DNA from: CAWKDG01 sp963848355
Lineage (GTDB): Bacteria > Actinomycetota > Acidimicrobiia > Acidimicrobiales > UBA8190
Length of the DNA stretch: 64,000 nucleotides
NCBI GenBank assembly: GCA_963848355.1
Contig: CAWKDG010000001.1
Span: 310,001-374,000 of the forward strand
Direction: 5' to 3'
Shown piece by piece: positions 16,254-25,649 of this stretch. Under the pieces are notes generated by a model. That model saw nothing but the letters and a program-made list of their open reading frames with translations, made no database searches and was not told the DNA's origin. The position numbers and the translations under genes were made by a program. Within the stretch, counting starts at the first letter, position 1; each line of letters begins with the position of its first letter.

Positions 16254-18400
16254 AGATCAAGGGCCTTCTCGAGAACGCCCTCGAGAAAGAGCGCGTACCC
16301 GACCGTGACGTGGTCGTCCCAATAGATGTCGTCGTGACCGATGACCGGACTACAGGTGCGGGCACAGAACCAGGGGAGGGGATCGATGTAACTCGCCCCA
16401 TCGGCAACTGCCGCCTGCTTCTCGGCGGCGTTGAATTCGGTGAAGGCCGGGTCCGGTGGAATGGCACACGCCTGGACGCTGTCTGTGTGGCGCGCCAGGC
16501 AGTCGGGCCCGATGGCTGCGGGGACGGCCAGGTTTCCGATGACGACCCGACGGGTGTTGGGCGTCGACAACTCCGTAAGCAGGCTTTCGAGGGAGCGTTG
16601 CCACTGCTCGGTGGTGTACTGGCCCCCACCGGGGGTGATGTATCCCGACGTCTGCGACACGATGAGAAGCTCCGGGTCGATCCGTTTGATGCGGGGGATG
16701 ACGTATCGATGCCATCGGTCGCAGGTGGTCACGCGGACGCCCTCGTAGTCGGCGACGGCAACCACGGAGGCGGGACAGCCGTTCTTGAAGAGGAGCACGA
16801 GCTTCCAGTGTTCGCGCATCGCTATTCCGTCCAGTGCCTGGAACCACATTCCGGCGTGGGAGTCGCCGTAGAGAACCATCGTGCGGTGGGCCCCGAGATC
16901 GCCGAAGACGCAAGCCGGCACGACGACCTGTGCCGGTCTCGGCGAACAACCGCCTGTGGGCCACCCGGGGGCGATGTAGGGACGTGGGTTCGCCACCATC
17001 TTCGCCAGAGGTGGGTTCAATGGCGACGGCAAGTCCGCGATGTGGCTGGAGGCTGCCACAGCGGCCAGGACAGTGCTCAATGGCACCAGGGGGCCCGTGG
17101 CCGGACCGGTCACCGAGCGGTTGGTCTCGTCGGATCCCGGTCCGCTCGCCGATGCGAGATGGGAGTCGACGGTGATGGCGACGAGGGTCACAGCCACCAA
17201 TCCGACCCCGAGGCCGACGCTCGCCCATTTGACGGTCACGAGCTTCCTGGCGTGCCGGACGGGGTTCTCGAGGAGAAGGTAGGTGGCCACCGAGGCAATG
17301 AGTGCCACCACGTCCCACCCCAGGCTGTCCTTGACCGAAAGGCTCGTCTTGCCTGCGTACTCGGCGGCGATGATCAGAATGGGCCAATGCCAGAGGTAGA
17401 CCGAGTAGGAGAGTTTGCCCAACCAGCGAAAGGGCGGGAGGCGCAGGAGTGCCTCCGCTCCGATGGCATGAGCGTTCATACCTCCGGCGATGATCAGCGC
17501 CGCTCCGACCACGGGAATGGCGACGAGCGAGCCGGGGTAGGCGGTGTGGGAGGTGAAGGAGCAGGCGGCGACGACGATGGCTCCGAGACCGAGCCAGGTG
17601 GCCAGGGCCGCCAGGCGAGCCGGTACCTTCAGGAGCCATGGGGTGCAGACAGCGACCAGCGCACCGAGGGCCAACTCCCATCCTCGGGTGAAGGGTGAGA
17701 AATAGGCGTCGATCGGATTGTTGTGGGTGTCGACGACCGAGTAGGCGAAGGAGACGCCGATGATGGCGATCAGGCAGAAGGCCAGGCGCACCCGAAGCGA
17801 AAGCACCCTGGCCCCTGCCACCAGGAGGAACAGTGTGGGATAGACGACGTAGAACTGCTCCTCCACGGCGAGGGACCAGAAGTTCTGCAGCGGTGAAGGG
17901 GGTTGCTGCGACGACAGATAGTTCGTACCCGTAGAGATGAAATGGAAGTTGGCCAGAAAGACGGCCGCCCACCGCCCGTCGTCGGCGGCAGGGATGCCTC
18001 CGGCGACGCCGAGGAACCAGTAGGCCATTCCCACGGTGACGATGATCACCAACGTCGCCGCCGGGATGATCCGACGACAGCGGCGCCCGTAGAACGAGAG
18101 AATGGAAGTCCGCCCCAGCGAGGCACGCTCGCGCAGCAGGACGCCGGTGATGACGAATCCCGAGATCACGAAGAAGACATCCACCCCGACGTAGCCGCCG
18201 GACACGGCCGATACCTGCGAGTGGAAGAGGACGACGAGCGCAACGGCGACCGCTCTCAGTCCCTCGACATCGGGCCGGAACGGGCGGTCCCCGGGGGCCG
18301 TGCCCGCCTCGTCGCCCGACGCCAGCAGCCTCTCGTCCGCAGAGTGCGATTTCGAGGGCTGCGACCCGACGACCACCTCCGCCATCCCCCTCGTCTCCAC
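16241..18400 (-). CDS. Acyltransferase-3 fused to SGNH domain (OafA-like O-acetyltransferase)
   Basis: 719-aa membrane enzyme that probably O-acetylates a cell-surface glycan. Residues about 40-400 are the acyltransferase-3 domain with ten or so helices: FRPDVEGLRAVAVALVVLFH, GGYVGVDVFFVISGF, the R-x10-H type core, and FWSLAVEEQFYVVYPTLF. The periplasmic C-terminal SGNH-like domain has MVLYGDSHAGMWFQAL (block I, catalytic Ser) and a DDIYWDDHVTVGYALF segment supplying Asp/His. This is the fusion seen in OafA-type proteins: the membrane domain moves the acyl group and the SGNH domain transfers it. GTG 18400 or ATG 18385 may be the start. The 3' end carries a tandem repeat. Confidence 0.9.
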   Translation of the reverse strand: METRGMAEVVVGSQPSKSHSADERLLASGDEAGTAPGDRPFRPDVEGLRAVAVALVVLFHSQVSAVSGGYVGVDVFFVISGFVITGVLLRERASLGRTSILSFYGRRCRRIIPAATLVIIVTVGMAYWFLGVAGGIPAADDGRWAAVFLANFHFISTGTNYLSSQQPPSPLQNFWSLAVEEQFYVVYPTLFLLVAGARVLSLRVRLAFCLIAIIGVSFAYSVVDTHNNPIDAYFSPFTRGWELALGALVAVCTPWLLKVPARLAALATWLGLGAIVVAACSFTSHTAYPGSLVAIPVVGAALIIAGGMNAHAIGAEALLRLPPFRWLGKLSYSVYLWHWPILIIAAEYAGKTSLSVKDSLGWDVVALIASVATYLLLENPVRHARKLVTVKWASVGLGVGLVAVTLVAITVDSHLASASGPGSDETNRSVTGPATGPLVPLSTVLAAVAASSHIADLPSPLNPPLAKMVANPRPYIAPGWPTGGCSPRPAQVVVPACVFGDLGAHRTMVLYGDSHAGMWFQALDGIAMREHWKLVLLFKNGCPASVVAVADYEGVRVTTCDRWHRYVIPRIKRIDPELLIVSQTSGYITPGGGQYTTEQWQRSLESLLTELSTPNTRRVVIGNLAVPAAIGPDCLARHTDSVQACAIPPDPAFTEFNAAEKQAAVADGASYIDPLPWFCARTCSPVIGHDDIYWDDHVTVGYALFLEGVLEKALDLPKS

Positions 18401-18598
18401 AACGGCCAGCCTGGGTCGACGCCCGGGGTGTCGAGGCTAATCTCGGGTCCCCGGCTCCGTCCACGCTGTGCAGGACCGATCGTCACGCGACGTATCCAGT
18501 GAAGACCGGGAGGACGACAGTCCGCACCCCGCCCGGCAGCGGGCCGTGGTCGCCGAGGTCATCGGACCTGGCGAAGCGCGCCGGGCGGGGTTCGACGT

Positions 18599-21500
18599 CT
18601 ACTGCAGGCTGGCTATGCCGATCACCGAGTTGGGCCGGTCGAGGACCGTGCCGGTGTTCCCGGTCACAGTGAGGTCACCGAGCACGGAGTTGTTGACCAC
18701 CGTGACGCCGCCGGTGTTGTTCTTGACGAGGAGTATCCCGATGGCGCACGCCCGTTGCAGCGACACGGGGCCACTGTTGCTGCTCAGCGACACACCGCCG
18801 ATCAGCGTCGAGCCGCCGCACGCCGTGGTCCCGTCGCCCACAGTGGTCGGACCGGCCGAACCGGTCCCCGACAGGATCAGCGCCACGCTCGTGTTGCAGA
18901 TCCGCAGAGCGGCGGCCCCGTTGGCGGTGAATGCGCCGAGGAGCAATGCCCCCTCACTGTCGAGGGCGCCGCCGGGCTTGACGGTGACCGTACCGAGCAC
19001 CCAGCAGCCGGGGCCGATGAGGACCGACTGACCGGAGTTGACCGTCACCGCTCCGATCACGTCGCAGAGGTTCGACGTGTACCCGATCGTGAGCGTCCCC
19101 GCCACGAAGCTGAAGGTGTAGTTGCTGGCGTGGAGCGTCCCCGCTGAGCAGGTGATCGGGTAGGTGCCGTTCGGACTGGTCATGGTGGCCGTCGTCGTAC
19201 AGGCCGCCGTGCCGGTCACCCCCGACGTGGCCAGCGTCTGGCCGTCGACGAATCCGGTGATCGTGGCCGTCAGAGTGGGCACGGCCACGCCGAAGATCTT
19301 CGTCTGGTTGTTGGCCGTGACGGTCAGGGTGGCCGGACCGACTTGGACCGACCCGTTGGCGTAGCTGATGGTGTAGTTGGCGTCGACGGCCCCCGAGCAT
19401 GTCGAGGCGTAGGTGCCGACCGGGCTCGACGGCCCGGCTGCGGTGGTGCAGACCAGACCGGCCCCGAGCACCGACTTCGTCTCGCCGTTGACCAGGCCGG
19501 TGACGGTGGCTTGGACCGCCGGCGCCGACGAGCCGTAGGTGATGGTGGACGACGACGCCGTGATGGTGAGCGGCGCGGGGCTGACGTGCACCGACCCGTT
19601 CACGTAGCTGATGGTGTAGTTGGCGTCGACGGCGCCCGAGCAGCTCGTGCTGTAGGCACCGACGGGGCTGGACGACGTGGCGACCGTGGAGCAGCTCGGC
19701 GCGTGCGTCAGTGAGCCCGGTCCGTCGCCGTTGACGAAGCCCGAGTACGACGGGCTCACGCTCGGCAACGTCCCGCCGTAGGTCATGGTGCCCGAGGAGG
19801 CGGTGATCACCAGTGCCGCCGCGCCCACCACCACCTGGCCCGGTACGTAGGAGATGGCGTAGTCAGGGTCGGATCCACCCGAGCAGGTGCTCGGGTAGGT
19901 GCCGACGGGACTGTTGGCTGTGGCGGTCGTCGAGCACGTCGGCGCCGTGTTCAGCGAGCCGGGTCCGTCGCCGTTGACGAAGCCCGAGTACGACGGCGTG
20001 ATGGCCGGTGGGTTGGCACCGTAGGTGGAGGTGCCCGAGGAGGCGGCCACCACCAGCGGCGCCGTCGTCACCTGCACCGAACCGTCGACGTAGCTGATGG
20101 TGTAGTTGCTGTCGGCGGCGCCCGAGCAGGTGCTGTCGTACGTGCCCACCGGGCTGGACGAGGTGGCGGCGGTCGAGCAGACGAGACCGGCGAGGTCACC
20201 CACCGTGTCGCCGTTCTCCAGCCCCGAGACAGCCGGCGTGATCGTCGGCGGGGAGGCGCCGTAGGTCGACGACCCCGACGAGGCCGTGACGGTCACGCCG
20301 GCCGGTGTCACGGTGACCGTGCCGTCGACGTAGCTGATGGCGTAGTTGGCGTCGACGGCGCCGGAGCAGCTGCTGTCGTAGGAGCCCACCGGGCTCGACG
20401 AGGTGGCCGTGGTCGAGCAGCTCAGGGCGGCGAGGACGGCGGGCGTCTCGTCGTTCTGGAGACCCGACACCGATGCCGTGATCGTCGGCGGGGTGGCGCC
20501 GTAGGTCGACGACCCCGACGAGGCCGTGACGGTCACGCTGGCCGGTGTCACGGTGACCGTGCCGTCGACGTAGCTGATGGTGTAGTTGGCGTCGACGGCG
20601 CCCGAGCAGCTGGTGTCGTAGGTCCCCACCGGGGTGGTGGGTGTCACCGACGAGCTGCAGGTGGCCGGGGTCGGTAGCGATGTGGCGCTGTCCCCGTTGA
20701 CGAATCCGCCGTAGGTCGCTGTGATGTTCGGCGCCGCGCTCCCATAGCTGATCGATGCCGAGGAGGCGGTGATCTCGAGCGGGGCGGGCGACACGGTCAC
20801 GCCACCGTCGACGTAGCTGATGGTGTAGTTGGCGTCGGCGGCGCCGGAACAGCTGCTGTCGTAGGAGCCCACCGGGCTCGACGAGGTGGCCGTGGTCGAG
20901 CACGTCGCCTGGGTCGTGAGCGAAGAGGCGGTGTCGCCGTTCACGAAGCCTTCGTAGGTCGGCGTGATGGCCGGCGGTGAACCGCCGTAGGTCATGTCAC
21001 CGGGCGAAGCCACGACGATGAGGACCTGGGGACCGATCACCACGGCGCCGTCCACGTAGCTGATGGTGTAGTTGGCGTCGGCGGCGCCGGAACAGCTGCT
21101 GTCGTAGGAGCCCACCGGGCTCGACGAGGTGGCCGTGGTCGAGCACGTCGCCGGGGTCGTGAGCGACGAGGTGTCGTCGCCGTTGACGAATCCGTTGTAG
21201 CTCGGCGTGATGGCCGGTGGCGCGCTCCCGTAGGTCGACGGCGCCGACGAGGCGGTGACAGTCAGCGGTGCCGGATTGACGGTCACACTCCCGTCGACCG
21301 ACGTGACGAGGTAGTTGGGATCGGACTCACCGGAGCAGACGCTGGCGTAGTTGCCGACCGGGCTGGAGCTGACGGCGTCGGTTCCGCATTGGAGACCGGC
21401 ACCGAGAACACTGACTGTCTCACCGTTCTGCAGGCCGTCGGCCGAAGGTGTGATGACCGGTGGTGTACCGCCGTAGGTCATCGACCCCGACGAGGCGGTC

Positions 21501-24187
21501 AACGTCAGTGGTGCCGGGCTGATGGTGACGGTGCCGTCGACATAGCTGATGGTGTAGTTGGCGTCGGTGGCGCCGGAACAGCTGCTGTCGTAGGTGCCGA
21601 CGGGGCTGGTGGGGCTGGCGTCGGTCGAGCAGCTGAGACCGACCAGGACGGATGCTTCCTCACCGTTCTGCAGGCCGACGACCGACGGAGTCACCGCCGG
21701 CGCATTCTCGCCGTAGGTCATCGACCCCGACGAGGCGGTGATGGTCACGGCCGCGGGCGTCACGCTCACGGTACCGTTCACATAGGTGACGTCGTAGTTC
21801 GGATCGGCCGCACCCGAGCAGGAAGCCGCGTAGTTGCCGACGGCGCTCGACGAGGTGGCCGTGGTGGTGCACTGAAGGCCGGCACCGAGAACCGAGGCGC
21901 CTTCGCCGTTCTGCAGGCCCGAGACGGACGGGGTGACGGCGGGGACGCCGCTGCCGTAGACCATGTAGGCCGACGAGGCGGTGACCACGACCGGGGCCGG
22001 CGACACCGTGACGGAACCGTCGACGTAGGTGATCGAGTAGTTCGGATCAGCCGCCCCCGAACACGACGTGTCGTAGGTGCCGACCGGGCTGGCCGCGCTG
22101 GCGCTGGTGCCGCAGGTCGGTTGGGTGGTCAGGGAGGCGGACGTATCGCCGTTGAGGAAACCGGAGTACGACGGTGTCACAGCCGTCGGCTCGCTCCCGT
22201 AGGTGGTCGACAGCGACGAAGCCGTCACCATCAGCGGTGCCGCACCGACGATCATCTGACCGGTGGTGTAGCTGATGGTGTAGTTCGGATCGGTCGCTCC
22301 CGAACACGACGTGTCGTAGGTGCCGACCGGGCTCAACGCGGTCGCGGCCGTCGAGCAGCTGAGACCGGTCAGATCGCTGGTCTGGTCGCTGTTCTGCAGA
22401 CCGGTCACCGTCGGGGTGATCGCCGGCGGGGCGGAGCCGTAGATCATCGTTCCCGACGACGCGGCGATGCTGAGGGGCGCCGGGCCGACCATGATCGAGC
22501 CGGCGGCGTAGGTGATGGCGTAGTTCGGGTCGGAGGCCCCGCTGCACGTGCTCGGGTAGGTGCCGACTCCGGTGGTGGCCGTCACGGCCGTGGTGCACAC
22601 CGCCGGTGAAGTCAGGTTGGAGGCGTTGTCGCCGTTCACGAATCCGCCGTACGACGGCGTGACCGCGGGGGGTCCGGATCCGTAGACGGACGCGGCCGAC
22701 GAGGCCGTGACGGTCAGGGGCGCGGCGGCCACGTCGACCGGGAGAGGGGAGGCAGGACTGCTCAGAGCGTTGTTGTCGCCGGAGTAGCCCCCGCCCAGGG
22801 AGTGGTTACCGGCGCTCAACGACGATGTGGTGCACTGCGCCTGGTAGTTCGAGCCGGCCGGCGTGAGCGCGACGGCTCCGCATCCGGCGAGGGTCGAACT
22901 GTCGGCGGTGAAGTCCACCGTGCCGGCACCGTCGGAGCCTGTCACCGTGGCTGTGATGGTCTCGCTCTGTCCGTAGGTCGGAGAAGGCACTGAGACCGAC
23001 AGGGTGGTGGTGGTCACCGATGGAGCGGGGATGACGACCGCCATGGCGTCGTAGGAGGTACAGCCGGTGCCCAGGATGGTGGCGACAGAGCCGCTCGACA
23101 GGGCCACCGCTGTGGGAGTCAGGGAGTTCGTGGTGGAGCCGTTTCCGAGCTGGCCGTAGCCGTTCTGGCCCCAGGTGTCGATGCCACCGGTGGTGGTGAG
23201 GACGATGGGGCTGTACGCGCCGGCGCTGATCGCCGCCGCGCTGGCCCCACCGGGCAGTGTGATGGCCTTCGGCGACGTGCGGTTCACCGTGGTGCCGTCG
23301 CCGACCTCTCCGTCAGCGTTGTAGCCCCACGCATACACCTTGCCGTTGGAGCCGATGGCCAGGCTCGTGTACAGCGCCGACGCCACCTTGGTGCCTGTCA
23401 CTCCGGCGGCCAGGGTGATCGCCTTGGGCTTTTCCGACGCGTTGGTGGTGCCGTCGCCCAGCTGCCCGTAGTCGTTTCCACCCCACGCGTACACCTGGCC
23501 GGTGGTGCTCACCGCCAGGGCGGAATGGAGACCGGCAGCCACATCCGCCGCCTGGACCCCTGCGGGCAGGGATACGGTGATCGGCGAGAGAGGGGTGGTC
23601 ACGGTGTTGTCGCCCAACTGGCCCTTGTCGTTGTAGCCCCAGCCGTAGAGGGTTCCGTTGGAGCCGATGGCGAACGTGGTGTAGTTACCGGCGGCCAGAC
23701 CGTGGAACGTGAGGCCGGCCGGTAGGGAGACCGCCACCGGCGTCGTCGCCGTGGTGGTGGTCCCGTTGCCCAGTTCGGCCAGGGAGTTGTCACCCCAGGC
23801 GTAGACGCGGCCGTCGGAGCCCACGGCGAAGCTGTCGTAAATGCCGGCGGCGATCTCGGTGGGCTGCACGCCGCCGGGCAGCGTGATCTCCTCCGGACTC
23901 GACGTGGAGTTGGTCGTCCCGTCGCCCAGCTGGCCGAATCCGTTGTCACCCCAGGCGTAGAGGTTCCCGTCGGAGCCGATGGCGAGGGTGTGGTAGCCGC
24001 CGGTGGCCAGCGCCGTCGCCGTCACACCCCCGGGCAGGGCGGTCGTGACCGGGGTCGACGAGGAGTTGGTCGTCCCGTTGCCGAGTTGTCCGAAGGCGTT
24101 GTATCCCCAGCCTTCGAGGACCGGCGTCGGCGTGGCGCCGGCCGTGGCGCTCGTACCGACGGCGACGAGCATCCCCGAGACCGTCAA
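18599..24187 (-). CDS. Giant secreted RCC1 + MBG-repeat protein
   Basis: 1862-aa surface or secreted protein. Residues about 25-390 hold seven RCC1-type propeller repeats (YAWGDNGFGQLGDGTTN and variants). An Ig-like segment follows (residues 395-485). From about 488 to 1702 there are 15 tandem ~81-residue MBG-type repeats, each starting (L/V)xVTASSGSxTYG and ending NYTISYVDG(T/S)VTV, nearly all with a cysteine pair about 20 residues apart. The last 160 residues are a beta-helix-like, Gly/Val/Asn-rich tail. There is no LPxTG or membrane anchor. The longest clean frame starts at a TTG (24187) within the hydrophobic core of the signal peptide. The missing charged n-region (RAERRDRAACR) is in frame upstream, while the only ATG with a strong ribosome site (24290) is in another frame, so an indel at 24241-24287 is suspected. 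Function unknown; adhesion or matrix role is inference. Confidence 0.85.
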   Translation of the reverse strand: MTVSGMLVAVGTSATAGATPTPVLEGWGYNAFGQLGNGTTNSSSTPVTTALPGGVTATALATGGYHTLAIGSDGNLYAWGDNGFGQLGDGTTNSTSSPEEITLPGGVQPTEIAAGIYDSFAVGSDGRVYAWGDNSLAELGNGTTTTATTPVAVSLPAGLTFHGLAAGNYTTFAIGSNGTLYGWGYNDKGQLGDNTVTTPLSPITVSLPAGVQAADVAAGLHSALAVSTTGQVYAWGGNDYGQLGDGTTNASEKPKAITLAAGVTGTKVASALYTSLAIGSNGKVYAWGYNADGEVGDGTTVNRTSPKAITLPGGASAAAISAGAYSPIVLTTTGGIDTWGQNGYGQLGNGSTTNSLTPTAVALSSGSVATILGTGCTSYDAMAVVIPAPSVTTTTLSVSVPSPTYGQSETITATVTGSDGAGTVDFTADSSTLAGCGAVALTPAGSNYQAQCTTSSLSAGNHSLGGGYSGDNNALSSPASPLPVDVAAAPLTVTASSAASVYGSGPPAVTPSYGGFVNGDNASNLTSPAVCTTAVTATTGVGTYPSTCSGASDPNYAITYAAGSIMVGPAPLSIAASSGTMIYGSAPPAITPTVTGLQNSDQTSDLTGLSCSTAATALSPVGTYDTSCSGATDPNYTISYTTGQMIVGAAPLMVTASSLSTTYGSEPTAVTPSYSGFLNGDTSASLTTQPTCGTSASAASPVGTYDTSCSGAADPNYSITYVDGSVTVSPAPVVVTASSAYMVYGSGVPAVTPSVSGLQNGEGASVLGAGLQCTTTATSSSAVGNYAASCSGAADPNYDVTYVNGTVSVTPAAVTITASSGSMTYGENAPAVTPSVVGLQNGEEASVLVGLSCSTDASPTSPVGTYDSSCSGATDANYTISYVDGTVTISPAPLTLTASSGSMTYGGTPPVITPSADGLQNGETVSVLGAGLQCGTDAVSSSPVGNYASVCSGESDPNYLVTSVDGSVTVNPAPLTVTASSAPSTYGSAPPAITPSYNGFVNGDDTSSLTTPATCSTTATSSSPVGSYDSSCSGAADANYTISYVDGAVVIGPQVLIVVASPGDMTYGGSPPAITPTYEGFVNGDTASSLTTQATCSTTATSSSPVGSYDSSCSGAADANYTISYVDGGVTVSPAPLEITASSASISYGSAAPNITATYGGFVNGDSATSLPTPATCSSSVTPTTPVGTYDTSCSGAVDANYTISYVDGTVTVTPASVTVTASSGSSTYGATPPTITASVSGLQNDETPAVLAALSCSTTATSSSPVGSYDSSCSGAVDANYAISYVDGTVTVTPAGVTVTASSGSSTYGASPPTITPAVSGLENGDTVGDLAGLVCSTAATSSSPVGTYDSTCSGAADSNYTISYVDGSVQVTTAPLVVAASSGTSTYGANPPAITPSYSGFVNGDGPGSLNTAPTCSTTATANSPVGTYPSTCSGGSDPDYAISYVPGQVVVGAAALVITASSGTMTYGGTLPSVSPSYSGFVNGDGPGSLTHAPSCSTVATSSSPVGAYSTSCSGAVDANYTISYVNGSVHVSPAPLTITASSSTITYGSSAPAVQATVTGLVNGETKSVLGAGLVCTTAAGPSSPVGTYASTCSGAVDANYTISYANGSVQVGPATLTVTANNQTKIFGVAVPTLTATITGFVDGQTLATSGVTGTAACTTTATMTSPNGTYPITCSAGTLHASNYTFSFVAGTLTIGYTSNLCDVIGAVTVNSGQSVLIGPGCWVLGTVTVKPGGALDSEGALLLGAFTANGAAALRICNTSVALILSGTGSAGPTTVGDGTTACGGSTLIGGVSLSSNSGPVSLQRACAIGILLVKNNTGGVTVVNNSVLGDLTVTGNTGTVLDRPNSVIGIASLQ
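19083..22725 (-). repeat. 15 tandem MBG repeats (~243 bp each)
   Basis: Fifteen coding repeats within the RCC1/MBG protein. Two subtypes mix: one with a 'SYxGFVNGD' centre and one with a 'SVxGLQNGE' centre. DNA similarity is high: about 100 bp around 20813-20915 recurs almost exactly at 21051-21155, and about 85 bp around 20250-20340 recurs at 20490-20580. The 240-bp offset is one repeat unit. This suggests recent unit duplication or gene conversion. Confidence 0.9.
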
Positions 24188-24477
24188 CGCGGCGAGGGCC
24201 GCGGCGCGGCAGGCGGCGCGATCGCGGCGCTCTGCTCGGAGCGGTGTGGCGTGATGTACCGGTGCCAGTACCTTCGGACGATCCCCGCATGACGTTTCCT
24301 TCCCCTGGTGAGGCCCCGCCCGGATCGGACTGTCCGATCCGTGTCCGGCGCGGCCGGCTACCTTCGCCTGTCGTCGATTCAGCCGGTTCTCCGCCCGCTT
24401 CGGGTGGATCCGACATCGGTCTTTTCGTTTCGCCCCTCGCTAACTCGCTCCCGAGCGCCGGCGCGCCTCTTGCCGTT

Positions 24478-25140
24478 TCACGCCCGCGGGGTGAACGAAA
24501 TCGTGCTCATCGAAGGGTCGAACTCGGCGGTGGAGATCGGGCCCGGTGTACCACCGATGCAGTTCTGGAACGCCGTGGACGATGCCGAATCGAACACCGC
24601 GTCGATGGCCACGGTGCCGGTGAAGGATCCCCTGGCCTTTCCGCTGAAGGTCAGGGTGTAGCGGCCGCCGGTGTATCCCCACGTCCCGCCCTTGGCCACC
24701 TTGACCTTGGTCTTGGCGTCGGTGGGGGACGACGTCCACGTGTAATCCGCCTTGAGCTTGGGCCAGGCGAGATTAATGAAAGACGGGCAGCCGCCGGCGG
24801 CCTTCCCGTTTCCCGGCGGCACGTGCGTGAGGCCCTTGATCTTTATCTTCGTGGCGCCCATCTGAGCACCCGCAGTCGGTAGCGCCCCGTGCGTCAGCGA
24901 GCCTGAGCAATCCGACAGGGCCTCCCGGCCCATGGTGACGATCTCCTGCTTGAATCCCCTTGTCCCGATGCCCGGAGCGAGCGGCGGGCTGAAATGGAAG
25001 CTGGCCGCCAGGTCACAGGTCAGCGAACCTTTGGCCTTTCCGCCACCGGAAGCGGACGCCGGGCCGACGACCATGACGACGGCGGCGACGGGGACGGCGG
25101 CGGCAAGCGCCACCCGGGCCAGTTTCCCTGACAGCAGCAC
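24478..25140 (-). CDS. Secreted protein of unknown function
   Basis: 220 aa from a GTG with an AGGGGGA ribosome site five bases upstream. The signal peptide is clear: KLARVALAAAVPVAAVVMVV followed by GPASASGG. The mature protein is beta-rich and has cysteines in SLTCDLAA, ALSDCSGSL, GGCPSF and FQNCIGG, probably two disulfides. I do not recognise the family. It lies upstream of the RCC1/MBG gene on the same strand (about 190 bases away), so co-expression as surface components is possible. Confidence 0.7.
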   Translation of the reverse strand: MLLSGKLARVALAAAVPVAAVVMVVGPASASGGGKAKGSLTCDLAASFHFSPPLAPGIGTRGFKQEIVTMGREALSDCSGSLTHGALPTAGAQMGATKIKIKGLTHVPPGNGKAAGGCPSFINLAWPKLKADYTWTSSPTDAKTKVKVAKGGTWGYTGGRYTLTFSGKARGSFTGTVAIDAVFDSASSTAFQNCIGGTPGPISTAEFDPSMSTISFTPRA

Positions 25141-25649
25141 GAGTCCCCCTTTGGCGGGGCAACCCGACGCCGAATGAGGCAGAGACTCTGGTGCGGTCGC
25201 CGTCGGAAACCGGCGAACCGCCGCTGAATCCCGCCCCCCGCCCGGGAGAACCCCGCGTCTCTCTTTCCCTCCGGCGACCGGACCGGTCGCCGCCGCCGGT
25301 ATCGTTACATCGCGGCGGAGGACGGAACATCGTCAATTCCGACGAATCTCGCAACGGTCGGCAGCGCGTCGCCGCCGTCGTTGCGGTGACGTCGATTCGG
25401 GTCGCGACGTGGCGCGCGCACATGCCGCCGGATTGACACCAACACGTGCGCGAGACAGCGCCGTGTCCGGTCCATCTGTCATGGCTCGTAGGACTTTGGT
25501 CGGTCAGCGCGCATATCCCTACGCTCCGTGATAATTCCTGTCGATTTCTTGGATGCCGGCGCTCGCCGGGTAGCCGGGCCTGACGCTTCTCGTCCGGGCA
25601 CGGCACCGACGTTCGGACATCCCCCACTCGCACGGGGAATGTCGCTACC
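25141..25649. other. Divergent intergenic region without a gene
   Basis: 509 bases between two divergent genes for secreted proteins. No frame here has coding character. The stretch around 25490-25560 is relatively AT-rich and may hold the promoters, but I could not fix a -35/-10 pair. A TTGACA at about 25433 has no matching -10 at normal spacing. Confidence 0.5.

Noticed and set aside
21389..22609. 406-codon rightward frame over the MBG repeats
   Set aside because: Periodic only because it is antisense to the repeats; composition is implausible for a protein.
19083..22725. CRISPR-like periodicity
   Set aside because: Units are ~243 bp, coding and tandem, with no short conserved repeat/variable spacer pattern and no cas genes.
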